From: Calidifontibacillus erzurumensis
GTDB taxonomy: Bacteria > Bacillota > Bacilli > Bacillales > Bacillaceae_J
NCBI RefSeq assembly: GCF_013303125.1
Contig: NZ_JABTTE010000026.1
Span: 1 to 49,797 of the forward strand
Direction of reading: 5' to 3'
Length of the DNA: 49,797 bases
Below the pieces are notes generated by a model that worked only from the letters and a program-made list of their open reading frames with translations, had not been told where the DNA came from and did no database searches. The translations under genes and the position numbers were made by a program. Of this stretch, positions 10,502 through 20,533 are shown one piece after another; the first letter of the stretch is position 1, and every line of letters starts with the position of its first letter.

Positions 10502-11542
10502 ATGTCAAATGCTTATAAAAACGCAGGTGTTGATATTGAAGCAGGCTATGAATCTGTGAAACGAATGAAAAAGCATGTTGAACGGACCATCCGTCCTGAA
10601 GTGATCGGCGGTTTGGGCGGTTTTGGCGGCATGTTCGACCTTTCAAAAGTCAATGTGAAAGAGCCGGTTTTAATATCCGGAACAGATGGCGTCGGTACAA
10701 AGCTCATGCTTGCTTTTCTAATGGATAAGCATGATACGATTGGCATCGACTGTGTAGCCATGTGCGTCAATGACATTGTTGTACAAGGTGCTGAACCGCT
10801 TTACTTTTTAGATTATATTGCTTGCGGCAAAGCTGTGCCTGAGCGAATTGAAATGATCGTCAAAGGTGTTGCCGAAGGCTGTGTTCAAGCAGGTTGTGCT
10901 TTAATAGGCGGCGAAACGGCTGAAATGCCTGGCATGTATGGTGAAGATGAGTACGACTTGGCTGGTTTTGCAGTCGGTGTTGCCGAAAAATCAAAGTTGA
11001 TTACTGGAAGCCGTATTGAAGCGGGTGACGTTTTAATTGGGATCGCATCAAGCGGTATTCATAGCAATGGCTATTCATTAGTTCGTAAAGTGCTGCTTGA
11101 AGCCGGCGGCCTTGACTTGAACGGTCAATACGAAGGTTTAGAAGGTACGTTGGGTGAAGAACTTCTCAAACCAACGAAAATTTATGTAAAGCCTATTTTA
11201 GCACTTCTCAATCAATTTGATTTGAAAGGTTTAGCTCATATTACAGGCGGCGGCTTTATTGAAAACATTCCAAGGATGCTTCCGGAAGGATTGGCTGCGG
11301 AAATTGATCTTGGCTCTTGGCCGATCTTACCAATTTTCAAATTAATTGAAAAAACCGGAAACTTAGATCATATGGAAATGTTCAATGTCTTTAACATGGG
11401 CATTGGTATGGTGGCTGCCGTGAAGGAAAACGAGGCCAATGGTGTGATCGAAGCGCTGCAAGCTCTCGGCGAAAAAGCGTACATAATCGGCAGAGTTAAG
11501 CAGGGCGAAGGGGTTATCTTCAATGGAGGAAATTCACAATGA
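10502..11542 (+). CDS. purM: AIR synthase PurM
   Basis: PurM (346 residues) closes the imidazole ring of FGAM with ATP to give AIR. The N-terminal half carries [13 protein letters not shown], which binds ATP, and [14 protein letters not shown] and [15 protein letters not shown] follow in family order. The start is the ATG at 10502, with GAGGAG upstream; an in-frame extension to 10454 would begin inside the hairpin and add no conserved sequence. The stop overlaps the purN start by four bases (ATGA). It lies 138 bases after purF, the widest gap within the operon. Confidence 0.97.
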   Translation: MSNAYKNAGVDIEAGYESVKRMKKHVERTIRPEVIGGLGGFGGMFDLSKVNVKEPVLISGTDGVGTKLMLAFLMDKHDTIGIDCVAMCVNDIVVQGAEPLYFLDYIACGKAVPERIEMIVKGVAEGCVQAGCALIGGETAEMPGMYGEDEYDLAGFAVGVAEKSKLITGSRIEAGDVLIGIASSGIHSNGYSLVRKVLLEAGGLDLNGQYEGLEGTLGEELLKPTKIYVKPILALLNQFDLKGLAHITGGGFIENIPRMLPEGLAAEIDLGSWPILPIFKLIEKTGNLDHMEMFNVFNMGIGMVAAVKENEANGVIEALQALGEKAYIIGRVKQGEGVIFNGGNSQ

Positions 11543-12114
11543 AAAAAATAGCTGTATTTGCATCGGGAAATGGTTCCAATTTTCAAGCAATCATCGATGC
11601 GGTGAAAGAGAAAAAACTTTCTTGTAACGTAGTACTTCTTGTCTGTGATAAGCCAGGTGCTTATTGTATTGAGCGGGCTGAGAAAGCGAACGTTCCGACT
11701 CTTGTTTTATCACCAAAGGATTTCCCATCGAAAGCAGAATATGAAACAGAAATTTTAAATCGCTTAAAGGAAGAAAAAGTAGAATTGATCGTTCTTGCTG
11801 GTTATATGCGTTTGATCGGTGAAACATTGTTATCAGCATATGAGGGAAAAATTATCAACATTCATCCGTCATTATTGCCGGCTTTTCCAGGTTTAGATGC
11901 GATTGGACAAGCATATAATGCGAAAGTGAAGATAACCGGTGTTACCGTTCATTATGTTGATGAAGGGATGGACACAGGCCCAATCATCGCTCAAGAAGCT
12001 GTAAGAGTTGAAGAGACAGACACGCGGGAAAGCTTACAGGAGAAAATTCAAAAAGTAGAGCATTCATTATATCCTAGCGTCATTCAAAAATTATGTTCGG
12101 GGGAGAATTTGTAA
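11539..12114 (+). CDS. purN: Phosphoribosylglycinamide formyltransferase PurN
   Basis: PurN (191 residues) transfers the formyl group of 10-formyltetrahydrofolate to GAR. The catalytic residues are N107 and H109 in [11 protein letters not shown] and D145 in the loop before TGPI, matching the N-H-D triad of the family. The N-terminal phosphate-binding segment is [12 protein letters not shown]. Length is normal. The start overlaps the purM stop, and the stop overlaps the purH start (TAATG), so translational coupling on both sides is likely. TGGAGG lies upstream. Confidence 0.97.
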   Translation: MKKIAVFASGNGSNFQAIIDAVKEKKLSCNVVLLVCDKPGAYCIERAEKANVPTLVLSPKDFPSKAEYETEILNRLKEEKVELIVLAGYMRLIGETLLSAYEGKIINIHPSLLPAFPGLDAIGQAYNAKVKITGVTVHYVDEGMDTGPIIAQEAVRVEETDTRESLQEKIQKVEHSLYPSVIQKLCSGENL

Positions 12115-13652
12115 TGGCAATTAAACGTGCACTAGTTAGTGTTTCAAATAAAGAAGGGATCGTGCCTTTTGTAAAAGCACTTGTTGAAAACGGAGTTGAA
12201 GTCATTTCAACAGGTGGTACGAGTAAAGTTTTAAAAGAAAATGGGATTCCTGTCATTGGAATTTCTGAAGTTACAGGTTTTCCTGAAATTATGGACGGAC
12301 GGGTTAAAACATTACATCCAAATATTCATGGTGCATTGCTTGCCATCCGTAGCAATGAAGAACACCAAAAAGCATTAAAAGAGCATCAAATTACTCCAAT
12401 TGATCTTGTAGTTGTTAATTTATATCCATTCCAAGCAACCATTGCTAAACCTGATGTTACATTTGCTGATGCAATTGAAAACATTGATATTGGCGGTCCA
12501 ACAATGCTTCGTTCAGCTGCGAAAAACCATCAAGACGTTGCGGTTGTTGTAGATCCTGCAGACTATGATCAAGTATTATCCGAAATCAAAGAAACTGGCG
12601 ATGTAAGTGCTGAAACAAAACGGAAGCTTGCTGCAAAAGTTTTCCGCCATACAGCTGCTTATGATGCTGTTATTGCTGAATATTTGACAAAACAAGCAGG
12701 AGAAGAAGATCCAGAATCTTTAACAATTACTTTTGAGAAGAAGCAAACGTTGCGTTATGGTGAAAACCCACACCAAAAAGCAACATTTTATAAAAAGCCA
12801 TTAGGATCAGAATTTTCAATTGCAGCAGCTACTCAGCTTCATGGAAAAGAACTTTCTTATAATAACATCAATGACGCTGATGCAGCATTGGGCATTGTAA
12901 AAGAATTTGAAGAGCCTGCTGCCGTTGCCGTGAAACATATGAATCCATGCGGCGTTGGTGTTGGTGCAACAATCGAAGAAGCATTTGACAGAGCATATGC
13001 TGCTGACCCGGTATCTATTTTTGGCGGCATTATTGCAGTGAACCGTGAAGTTGATGCACGAACTGCGCTAAAAATGAAAGAAATTTTCTTGGAAATCATT
13101 ATTGCACCTTCTTTTAGCCAAGAAGCATTGGAAATTTTAACAGAAAAGAAAAACTTGCGCTTATTAACAGTTCCATTTGTGAAAGATGAGAAAGTAGAGA
13201 AAAAATTAACGTCTATTCATGGCGGACTACTTGTTCAAGATGAAGATACGTTCGGATTAGATGATGCGACAATTACAATCCCGACGAAGCGTCAACCTAC
13301 TGAAGAAGAGTGGAAAGATTTGAAACTTGCTTGGAAAGTTGTTAAGCACGTGAAATCCAATGCGATTGTACTTGCCAAAGATAATATGACAATTGGCGTT
13401 GGTGCGGGTCAAATGAATCGCGTTGGAGCAGCGAAAATTGCAATCGAACAAGCAGGTGAAAAAGCAAAAGGATGCGCGATGGGCTCAGATGCGTTCTTCC
13501 CGATGCCGGATACTGTTGAAGAAGCTGCCAAAGCTGGTGTTACGGCAATTATTCAGCCAGGCGGCTCCATTCGTGATGAAGATTCAATTAAAAAATGTGA
13601 TGAATACGGCATTGCGATGGTATTTACAGGAGTGCGCCATTTTAAACATTAA
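12114..13652 (+). CDS. purH: Bifunctional AICAR transformylase/IMP cyclohydrolase PurH
   Basis: PurH (512 residues) carries out the last two steps to IMP. The N-terminal domain (about 1-200) is the methylglyoxal-synthase-like IMP cyclohydrolase, with STGGTSKVL and DGRVKTLHP. The rest is AICAR formyltransferase, with the catalytic Lys-His pair K274-H275 in [10 protein letters not shown]. The ATG at 12114 overlaps the purN stop and follows GGGGGAG; the alternative in-frame start at 12093 lies before this site. A hairpin follows, before purD. Confidence 0.97.
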   Translation: MAIKRALVSVSNKEGIVPFVKALVENGVEVISTGGTSKVLKENGIPVIGISEVTGFPEIMDGRVKTLHPNIHGALLAIRSNEEHQKALKEHQITPIDLVVVNLYPFQATIAKPDVTFADAIENIDIGGPTMLRSAAKNHQDVAVVVDPADYDQVLSEIKETGDVSAETKRKLAAKVFRHTAAYDAVIAEYLTKQAGEEDPESLTITFEKKQTLRYGENPHQKATFYKKPLGSEFSIAAATQLHGKELSYNNINDADAALGIVKEFEEPAAVAVKHMNPCGVGVGATIEEAFDRAYAADPVSIFGGIIAVNREVDARTALKMKEIFLEIIIAPSFSQEALEILTEKKNLRLLTVPFVKDEKVEKKLTSIHGGLLVQDEDTFGLDDATITIPTKRQPTEEEWKDLKLAWKVVKHVKSNAIVLAKDNMTIGVGAGQMNRVGAAKIAIEQAGEKAKGCAMGSDAFFPMPDTVEEAAKAGVTAIIQPGGSIRDEDSIKKCDEYGIAMVFTGVRHFKH

Positions 13653-13685
13653 TTTTTGTAAAAGCGATGAAGAGTATTGGAAAAA

Positions 13686-13716
13686 AAGCGTCCTTCGTTT
13701 ATAATGAAGGACGTTT
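13686..13716 (+). other. Intercistronic hairpin purH-purD
   Basis: CGTCCTTC at 13689-13696 pairs with GAAGGACG at 13706-13713, extended by three further pairs, and is followed by only three Ts. It could be a weak, leaky terminator or a stability element that lowers purD relative to purH. Confidence 0.7.
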
Positions 13717-13721
13717 CCTAA

Positions 13722-15017
<1,296 letters not shown>

Positions 15018-15042
15018 ATCTTTTGACTTGAAAAATGTAAAT

Positions 15043-15078
15043 AAAAAAGGGTGCTTCATCGCACCCCTCGCTTTTTCA
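15043..15078. terminator. Bidirectional terminator after purD
   Basis: GGGTGC (15049-15054) pairs with GCACCC (15061-15066). A-run on the left and T-run on the right mean it can end both the pur operon and the convergent small reverse-strand gene, whose last codons form part of the stem. Confidence 0.85.
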
Positions 15079-15160
15079 CATAGACAAAAAAAATGGCTAT
15101 AATTCCACCGATTAGCGTTGCATAAACAAAAGACATGTCAGTAAAGTATTCCCAAAACAC
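15056..15160 (-). CDS. EYxxD-motif small membrane protein (34 aa)
   Basis: A very short gene on the reverse strand encodes 34 residues: the N terminus MFWEYFTDMSF, one hydrophobic helix (about residues 11-28, YATLIGGIIAIFFVYV) and a basic end KKRGVR. The EYFTD segment fits the EYxxD motif by which a family of tiny Bacillus membrane proteins is named; function unknown. The GTG start at 15160 has AAGGAG nine bases upstream; an ATG three codons earlier is too close to that site. Its stop and last codons lie in the terminator stem shared with purD. Identification rests on motif, ribosome binding site and terminator together. Confidence 0.75.
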   Translation of the reverse strand: MFWEYFTDMSFVYATLIGGIIAIFFVYVKKRGVR

Positions 15161-15203
15161 GTTGAACATCTCCTTTTAATAGGCATATGTTATAATGAAA
15201 ATG

Positions 15204-15238
15204 AAAGGAGCTGATCCTAAACAGGTCAGCTTCCTTTT
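15204..15238. terminator. Hairpin terminator downstream of DUF2892 gene
   Basis: AAAGGA, GCTGA and CCT pair in order with AGG, TCAGC and TCCTTT around AAAC, with single-base bulges. In the reverse direction T-rich sequence follows, so it probably ends the 15376-15663 gene. The 137 bases between it and that gene show nothing else. Confidence 0.6.
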
Positions 15239-15375
15239 GTGAAATGTGTTTCCAATGAATGGTGTTGAAAGGCAAGCGCAACTCCATTGTTTTATATAGA
15301 TCAAAACTCGTTGAGTACCCATTTAATTGATTGAAGTTTTTTCTTTATCCATTGAAAGCTTGCCACTTTTTAAAA

Positions 15376-15663
15376 TTACGTTGGATTAACAGCATTTTCT
15401 GTCAGTGAGGAGAATGTTTTTTCTAACAATTGATTTTTGTGCTCAGTTGGTTTTTGTTGTTGTTGATATTGTTCAAAAAGAGCTGTCATTGGACAAAACT
15501 TTGTAATCCCTTCTGCAATCTTCATCGCAGCGACCAATGCTACCCATAGATATGAATCGCGCCAAGGATTTTTCACCATTTTCGCACCTGCCCAAGTAAG
15601 CAAAGTAAAGCCAAACGTCAATCGAATAAGCGCATTAACAATCCCAATATTAGGTTTTACCAT
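15376..15663 (-). CDS. DUF2892 (YgaP-like) membrane protein
   Basis: A 95-residue protein whose first part, MVKPNIGIVNALIRLTFGFTLLTW, is typical of DUF2892. This small two-helix membrane family is found alone or fused to rhodanese domains as in YgaP. A second hydrophobic stretch (about 39-56, YLWVALVAAMKIAEGITKF) follows, with a conserved C-P (FCPMTALF). The C-terminal 30 residues are polar and glutamine-rich. The ATG at 15663 is preceded by GAGGAGG; the upstream in-frame start at 15681 would include that site. Function is not established. Its promoter region is shared with the divergent yerA. Confidence 0.8.
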   Translation of the reverse strand: MVKPNIGIVNALIRLTFGFTLLTWAGAKMVKNPWRDSYLWVALVAAMKIAEGITKFCPMTALFEQYQQQQKPTEHKNQLLEKTFSSLTENAVNPT

Positions 15664-15706
15664 GTTACTATTCCTCCTCATATTTTAATTGTTAAAAATT
15701 AGTTAC

Positions 15707-15754
15707 ATTAAAGCGCTCTTTAATGCTTTAAAATAAGAAATATGTTAATATAAT
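15707..15754. promoter_or_regulatory. Dyad and promoter upstream of yerA
   Basis: ATTAAAG (15707-15713) and CTTTAAT (15718-15724) form an inverted repeat around CGCT, next to a TTTAAA -35-like hexamer and a TATAAT -10 at 15749-15754, 34 bases before the yerA start. The dyad between two divergent genes could be an operator; no regulator is identified. Confidence 0.5.
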
Positions 15755-15787
15755 GAATATGAATGTACTGTAGAATGGAGGATCACT

Positions 15788-17527
15788 ATGCCTGACCGAT
15801 ATAGATGGCGGACGAAGTTAATCCGTGAACAAATTGCTGTTATTAACGGGAAAAAGTCCCCATCAATAGTGTTAAAAAATGCTACTTACTTGAATCAAGC
15901 GCTGCGTAAGTGGATAAAAGCAAATATTTGGATTCATCTAGATCGTATTGTATATGTCGGAAATGATATGCCTGAGCGATTGGATGGAACTGAAGTTGTT
16001 GATTGTAAAAATATGCACATTGTTCCAGGTTATATTGAACCACATGTGCATCCGTTTCAGTTATATAATCCCCATTCATTTGCTCAATATGCATCCCAAA
16101 CTGGGACGACAACATTGATCAATGACAATTTGATGTTTGTTTTGCTTTTATCCAATAAGAAAGCGTTTTCTTTGATAGATGAATTAAATAACCTCCCTAG
16201 CTCCATGTATTGGTGGTGCAGATATGATCCACAAACGGAGATCGCAGGGGAAGGGCAAATTTTTTGTCCGGATAATATAAAAGATTGGCTTGAGCATGAT
16301 CTTGTTGTCCAAGGAGGAGAGTTGACGTCTTGGCCGAAAGCTCTAGATGGCGATGATTTTCTTCTTCACTGGATGCAAGAAACGAAGCGGTTAAGAAAGC
16401 CAATTGAAGGGCATTTTCCAGGAGCATCTGAAAAAACTTTGACAAAGATGCTTCTAATGGGCGTTGATTCTGACCATGAAGCAATCACTGGCGAAGATGT
16501 GTATAAAAGGCTTGTTCAAGGGTACACAGCTTCTTTAAGACACTCATCGATTCGCCCTGACTTGCCTAAATTATTGGATGAAATGTTTGAACTTGGAATC
16601 GATCATTTTGACCGTTTACTTTTTACAACGGACGGGTCTCCACCGGCTTTTTATAAAGACGGTGTAATTGATAAATTGATTAAAATTGCCCTTGAAAAAG
16701 GGGTTCCGGAAATTGATGCATATAATATGGCTTCTTACAATGTAGCTAGACATTATAATTTAGATTCGCTACATGGCATGATAGGTCCTGGAAGGATTGC
16801 TCATTTAAATATATTAGATGACCCAAGAAATCCAACACCAGTATCTGTCATTGCGAAAGGGAAATGGATCAGGAGAGATGGAGTTCCAATTGTAAATGTA
16901 GCAACATTTCCTTGGGAGCAATATGATTTGAAACCGCAAAAAATTGATTGGGAACTGACAATGGATGATCTACAATTTTCAATGCCATTCGGGATGGAAA
17001 TGATCAATTCCGTTATCATGAAACCTTATTCTATTAATTTTGACGTATCCGTTGATGAATTGCCGATGGATCATGATGAAAGCTTTTTAATGCTTGTTGA
17101 TAAAAATGGACAATGGAGAATTAATACAATCATAAAGGGCTTTGCCAATAAAGTTTGCGGATTTGCAAGTTCATTTTCAAATACTGCTGATTTTGTTCTC
17201 ATTGGTAAAAGTAAAAAAGATATGTTGACGGCCTTCCGACGAATGAAAGAACTTGGCGGCGGCATCGTTTTAGTTGAAAATGGGGAAGTCATCCATGAAA
17301 TTGAACTGAAACTTTCGGGGGTCATGTCAACGAAAAGTCTTGATGAGTTAATCCATGAAGAAACAGAGTTATTTAGACTTCTTCAAGAAAGAGGATATAA
17401 ATTTATTGATCCTGTCTATACATTATTGTTTTTATCATCAACACATTTGCCATATATTCGCGTGACTCCTCAAGGAATTTTTGATGTAATGAAAAAAACA
17501 GTACTCTTTCCTTCGATTATGCGTTAA
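15788..17527 (+). CDS. yerA: Putative adenine deaminase YerA
   Basis: A 579-residue amidohydrolase related to adenine deaminase (AdeC), which hydrolyses adenine to hypoxanthine. The metal-binding HVH sits in VPGYIEPHVHPFQ, after the start of the barrel. FPGASEKTL and DSDHEAITGED are the lid and active-site segments shared with adenine deaminases, and TDGSPP carries a likely metal-ligand aspartate. The C-terminal domain (from about 400) resembles the AdeC C-terminal domain. B. subtilis YerA has the same length and neighbourhood. Activity on adenine is inferred; its place beside the purine operon fits salvage. TGGAGGATC precedes the ATG. Confidence 0.85.
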   Translation: MPDRYRWRTKLIREQIAVINGKKSPSIVLKNATYLNQALRKWIKANIWIHLDRIVYVGNDMPERLDGTEVVDCKNMHIVPGYIEPHVHPFQLYNPHSFAQYASQTGTTTLINDNLMFVLLLSNKKAFSLIDELNNLPSSMYWWCRYDPQTEIAGEGQIFCPDNIKDWLEHDLVVQGGELTSWPKALDGDDFLLHWMQETKRLRKPIEGHFPGASEKTLTKMLLMGVDSDHEAITGEDVYKRLVQGYTASLRHSSIRPDLPKLLDEMFELGIDHFDRLLFTTDGSPPAFYKDGVIDKLIKIALEKGVPEIDAYNMASYNVARHYNLDSLHGMIGPGRIAHLNILDDPRNPTPVSVIAKGKWIRRDGVPIVNVATFPWEQYDLKPQKIDWELTMDDLQFSMPFGMEMINSVIMKPYSINFDVSVDELPMDHDESFLMLVDKNGQWRINTIIKGFANKVCGFASSFSNTADFVLIGKSKKDMLTAFRRMKELGGGIVLVENGEVIHEIELKLSGVMSTKSLDELIHEETELFRLLQERGYKFIDPVYTLLFLSSTHLPYIRVTPQGIFDVMKKTVLFPSIMR

Positions 17528-17545
17528 ACTGTTAAAGTGACAGGT

Positions 17546-17587
17546 AAAGACATAGTATTTATCTTTTGAGATGAATATTATGTCTTT
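17546..17587 (+). terminator. AT-rich 19-bp hairpin between yerA and yerB
   Basis: The arms 17546-17564 and 17569-17587 pair without a break (two G-U pairs) around the loop TTTG. No long T-run follows, so it may be an AT-rich terminator or a protective mRNA structure. Confidence 0.65.
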
Positions 17588-17616
17588 CCTAGTATACATA
17601 AAGGATTGTGGATATT

Positions 17617-18690
17617 ATGAAAAATCCGATAAAAATGATAGCAGTTGGCACGCTTTCGGCTCTTTTACTTAGCGGATGTAATTTTGGAACGAAAAATGCG
17701 ATTGAACAACCGGCTATAAATTATTTAGAACCGGACAAGCGTCTTGAGATTTTGAAAAAACAGGATATCCCTTTTACAAATTACTTTCCATTCACAGGAC
17801 TAGGGGCGTACGGTGATGTCAACCAGCGCCCATTTGCTGTGATGGTTAACAATCATCCGAGTGCCCGTCCGCAATCAGGTCTTTATAAAGCGGATCTTGT
17901 TTATGAAATTTTAGCGGAAGGTTCCATTACTCGTTTCTTAGCCGTTTATCAAAGCGAACTTCCTGATGTAGTCGGTCCTATTCGCAGCGCAAGAGACTAT
18001 TATATATATTTAAGCAAAGGTTTAGAAGCTATTTATGTTGCCTATGGTGGCAGTCCAGAAGCTTTTGATTTATTGCAGCACAAAGAAATTATCGATTACA
18101 TTGGGGGAATTGTTCGCAAAGGATATGCTGATGATCAATTTTTTTACAGAAGCGATTCGCGTAAAGCGCCTCACAATGTTTATACGACAAAGGAAAATTT
18201 AATAAAAGGTGCCGAGAAACGAAATTTTTCTCTTACACAAGATGTTGAACCGCTATCATTTTTATCGGAAGAAGAAATGGTGAATATCGACGGTCAACAA
18301 GCGGAAGAAGTGCAAATTACGTATTCGAAGTCTTACGAAACTAGTTTCGTATATGATGAGGATGCAAAAAACTATGTCCGCTATGTCAATGGAACAAAAA
18401 GTATGGACCGCGAAACGAAAACACCAATATCAGTAGAAAATATTTTAATTATTGAAGCACCGCACCGTGTTGTCGATTCTACTGGGCGGCGAGATATAGA
18501 CTTCGTTGGAGGAGGAAAAGGGTATCTCATTCATATGGGCATCTTGCAAGAAATTGAATGGAAAAATAAGGATGGGAGAATAATTCCTTTTGATTATAGT
18601 GGGCAAGAAGCTCGATTGGTACCAGGGAAAACATGGATCAACGTCATTCCAACAAAACCGGGATTAGAAAAAAGTGTTTCTTATAAGTAG
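17617..18690 (+). CDS. yerB: Lipoprotein YerB (DUF3048)
   Basis: A 357-residue exported lipoprotein. The signal peptide has a lysine-containing start, a hydrophobic core and the lipobox LSGC, with the cysteine at about residue 21. Next comes DUF3048 (RPFAVMVNNHPSARPQSGL, VGPIRSARDYY) and its C-terminal partner domain ending VIPTKPG. The family is common in Bacillaceae but its function is unknown. I prefer the ATG at 17617, 11 bases after AAAGGA; the GTG at 17608 is too near that site. It is 66 bases ahead of yerC. Confidence 0.87.
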   Translation: MKNPIKMIAVGTLSALLLSGCNFGTKNAIEQPAINYLEPDKRLEILKKQDIPFTNYFPFTGLGAYGDVNQRPFAVMVNNHPSARPQSGLYKADLVYEILAEGSITRFLAVYQSELPDVVGPIRSARDYYIYLSKGLEAIYVAYGGSPEAFDLLQHKEIIDYIGGIVRKGYADDQFFYRSDSRKAPHNVYTTKENLIKGAEKRNFSLTQDVEPLSFLSEEEMVNIDGQQAEEVQITYSKSYETSFVYDEDAKNYVRYVNGTKSMDRETKTPISVENILIIEAPHRVVDSTGRRDIDFVGGGKGYLIHMGILQEIEWKNKDGRIIPFDYSGQEARLVPGKTWINVIPTKPGLEKSVSYK

Positions 18691-18756
18691 CCGGTTAACC
18701 AGCGATGAAAAGGTGAAACGATTTTGCTCAAATGTGTAGACAGGGAGTGATACAGG

Positions 18757-19131
18757 ATGCAAATAGACAAGTTAAGAGGAAGAGCGCTTGATCAACTTTT
18801 CGAAGCCATTCTTTCTTTGAAAGATATTGAAGAATGCTATCGTTTTTTTGATGATTTATGTACGGTCAATGAAATTCAGTCGCTTGCCCAGCGGCTGGAA
18901 GTTGCAAGAATGCTCCAGGAGGGTTATACGTACCATCGAATTGAAACAGAAACGGGAGCTAGTACAGCAACGATTTCCAGGGTAAAAAGATGCTTAAATT
19001 ATGGAAATGATGCTTATGCTATGGCTTTAAACCGCATTAGAAAAAATAAGAAAGATCGTGAAGAGAACGTTGGAAATAGTGAAAATACACCATCTAACGA
19101 AAAAAAGATGAATGCCGAAAATGATATTTAA
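18757..19131 (+). CDS. yerC: TrpR-like DNA-binding protein YerC
   Basis: A 124-residue protein of the YerC/YecD family, related to the Trp repressor fold. The helix-turn-helix region lies around residues 48-86 (SLAQRLEVARMLQEG, then TGASTATISRVKRCL). There is no tryptophan operon nearby, so the target is unknown. The C-terminal tail after residue 95 is charged, lysine- and asparagine-rich and probably disordered. GGGAGTG precedes the ATG. A terminator follows at once. Confidence 0.85.
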   Translation: MQIDKLRGRALDQLFEAILSLKDIEECYRFFDDLCTVNEIQSLAQRLEVARMLQEGYTYHRIETETGASTATISRVKRCLNYGNDAYAMALNRIRKNKKDREENVGNSENTPSNEKKMNAENDI

Positions 19132-19140
19132 TATGAACTG

Positions 19141-19175
19141 AAAAGTCGATTTTTCTAAACGAATCGGCTTTTTTG
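19141..19175 (+). terminator. Intrinsic terminator after yerC
   Basis: AAGTCGATT pairs with AATCGGCTT (one G-U pair), followed by a run of six Ts ending at 19174. Confidence 0.85.
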
Positions 19176-19196
19176 TTGTGGTTAAGGCAGATTTTT

Positions 19197-19269
19197 GGAC
19201 AGCTGGTTAGGTATAATAGTTGGGTTAAGTTTTAGATTTCCTAAAAATCAATAACCTAACTGACTGTCC
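19197..19269. repeat. 73-bp imperfect palindrome with nested hairpin
   Basis: An 18-base arm at 19197-19214 (GGACAG, three mismatched bases, GTTAGGT, AT) is matched by the reverse complement at 19251-19269. Between them TTTTAG (19230-19235) and CTAAAA (19241-19246) form an inner hairpin. It resembles a miniature inverted-repeat element or a folded transcript and encodes nothing. Confidence 0.75.
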
Positions 19270-19774
19270 AATGAACCAAATAGGAGCTAGTAATCGTTTT
19301 GAAGTAAATATTTTCCATAACTAATTCTTGATTTATTATAAATATGGGAGTTTGAAAAAATTTGATATAATATTACTTTGGGGTATAGCAATAAGAATTC
19401 TTTTCTTATGTATTAGGAAATCATACAAAGGTTTAGACGGGAATTGCAAAAATTATGCAGTGTTTTTTTGTTTTTAAAGGAAACGGGCTCTGGCCCACCA
19501 ATTGTACATAGCAATATGGATTTCCGTAAAGTAAAAATGGTTATATAGAAGAATTTTTTGTCGAAGTATCTTAAAAAAGAAAATCCCTCGAACAATTATG
19601 AAAAAATCAAACCGTAAACTTCGATGGTTATGCGTATGTATTTATATGGTAAATGGACCAATGGATTTCAAAAATAGATAGTAGCATTGGACAAGCCAAC
19701 CGTATGAGGCCAAATGGAAGACAATTTGCACTAGTAAAGATAGAGTTCACTTGAAAAAGCAGGAGGAACTTATT
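19270..19774. other. 505-bp noncoding stretch before pcrB
   Basis: AT-rich sequence with no reading frame I trust. A TATAAT near 19368 could be a -10 element, but no fitting -35 was found. Short reverse-strand frames here have no ribosome binding sites. Nothing else is recognised. Confidence 0.4.
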
Positions 19775-19775
19775 C

Positions 19776-20462
19776 ATGTATGATATAAAAGAGTGGAAGC
19801 ACATTTTTAAACTAGACCCTAATAAAGAAATTTCTGATGACGCTTTAGAGTTAATTTGTGAATCAGGCACAGATGCTGTGATGATTGGTGGAACTGATGG
19901 GGTTACGCTTGATAATACAGTCAATATGCTTGCAAGAGTACGCAGATACACTGTTCCTTGCGTCCTTGAAGTCTCGAATTTAGAAGCGATCTCACCAGGT
20001 TTTGATTTCTATTTTATCCCAACTGTATTAAATAGTACGAATGCAAAGTGGATTACCGGTTTGCACCATCAAGCGGTAAAGGAATACGGAGCTATTATGA
20101 ATTGGGACGAAATCGTTATGGAAGGGTATTGTATTTTAAATAAAGATTCAAAAGCAGCTAGAAAAACGGAAGCAAAAACCGATTTAGAGATCGATGATAT
20201 TATTGCTTATGCAATGATGGCCGAACGGATGTACCATCTTCCAGTGTTTTATTTAGAATATAGCGGTATATATGGCGACCCTCAAGTTGTGAAAAAAGTA
20301 AAAGAAACTCTTCATTCAACCCAGCTCTTTTACGGGGGTGGGATTACGAATGAAAAAGAAGCTTATGAAATGGCTCAATATGCGGATACAATTATTGTTG
20401 GAAACAGCTTATACGATGATTTAACAAATGCTTTAAAAACAGTGAGAGTCGTTAAAAGTTGA
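19776..20462 (+). CDS. pcrB: Heptaprenylglyceryl phosphate synthase PcrB
   Basis: PcrB (228 residues) joins heptaprenyl diphosphate to sn-glycerol-1-phosphate, forming an archaeal-type ether lipid in Bacillaceae. It is a TIM barrel. Visible family segments are the DPNKEIS start, [21 protein letters not shown] and [11 protein letters not shown], the last two forming the phosphate and polyprenyl site. The ATG at 19776 has GCAGGAGG at good spacing. It precedes pcrA and ligA, as in B. subtilis, but the long gap upstream suggests its own promoter. Confidence 0.95.
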   Translation: MYDIKEWKHIFKLDPNKEISDDALELICESGTDAVMIGGTDGVTLDNTVNMLARVRRYTVPCVLEVSNLEAISPGFDFYFIPTVLNSTNAKWITGLHHQAVKEYGAIMNWDEIVMEGYCILNKDSKAARKTEAKTDLEIDDIIAYAMMAERMYHLPVFYLEYSGIYGDPQVVKKVKETLHSTQLFYGGGITNEKEAYEMAQYADTIIVGNSLYDDLTNALKTVRVVKS

Positions 20463-20533
20463 TGTTGATTTCCCGGATTGCAATATGGTAGATTTAAAAT
20501 TATAAGAACAATTGTTCGTTGGAGGCGTACGTA

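Noticed and set aside
19413-19951. Two reverse-strand frames in the gap before pcrB
   Set aside because: No ribosome binding sites, low-complexity composition, and one overlaps pcrB.
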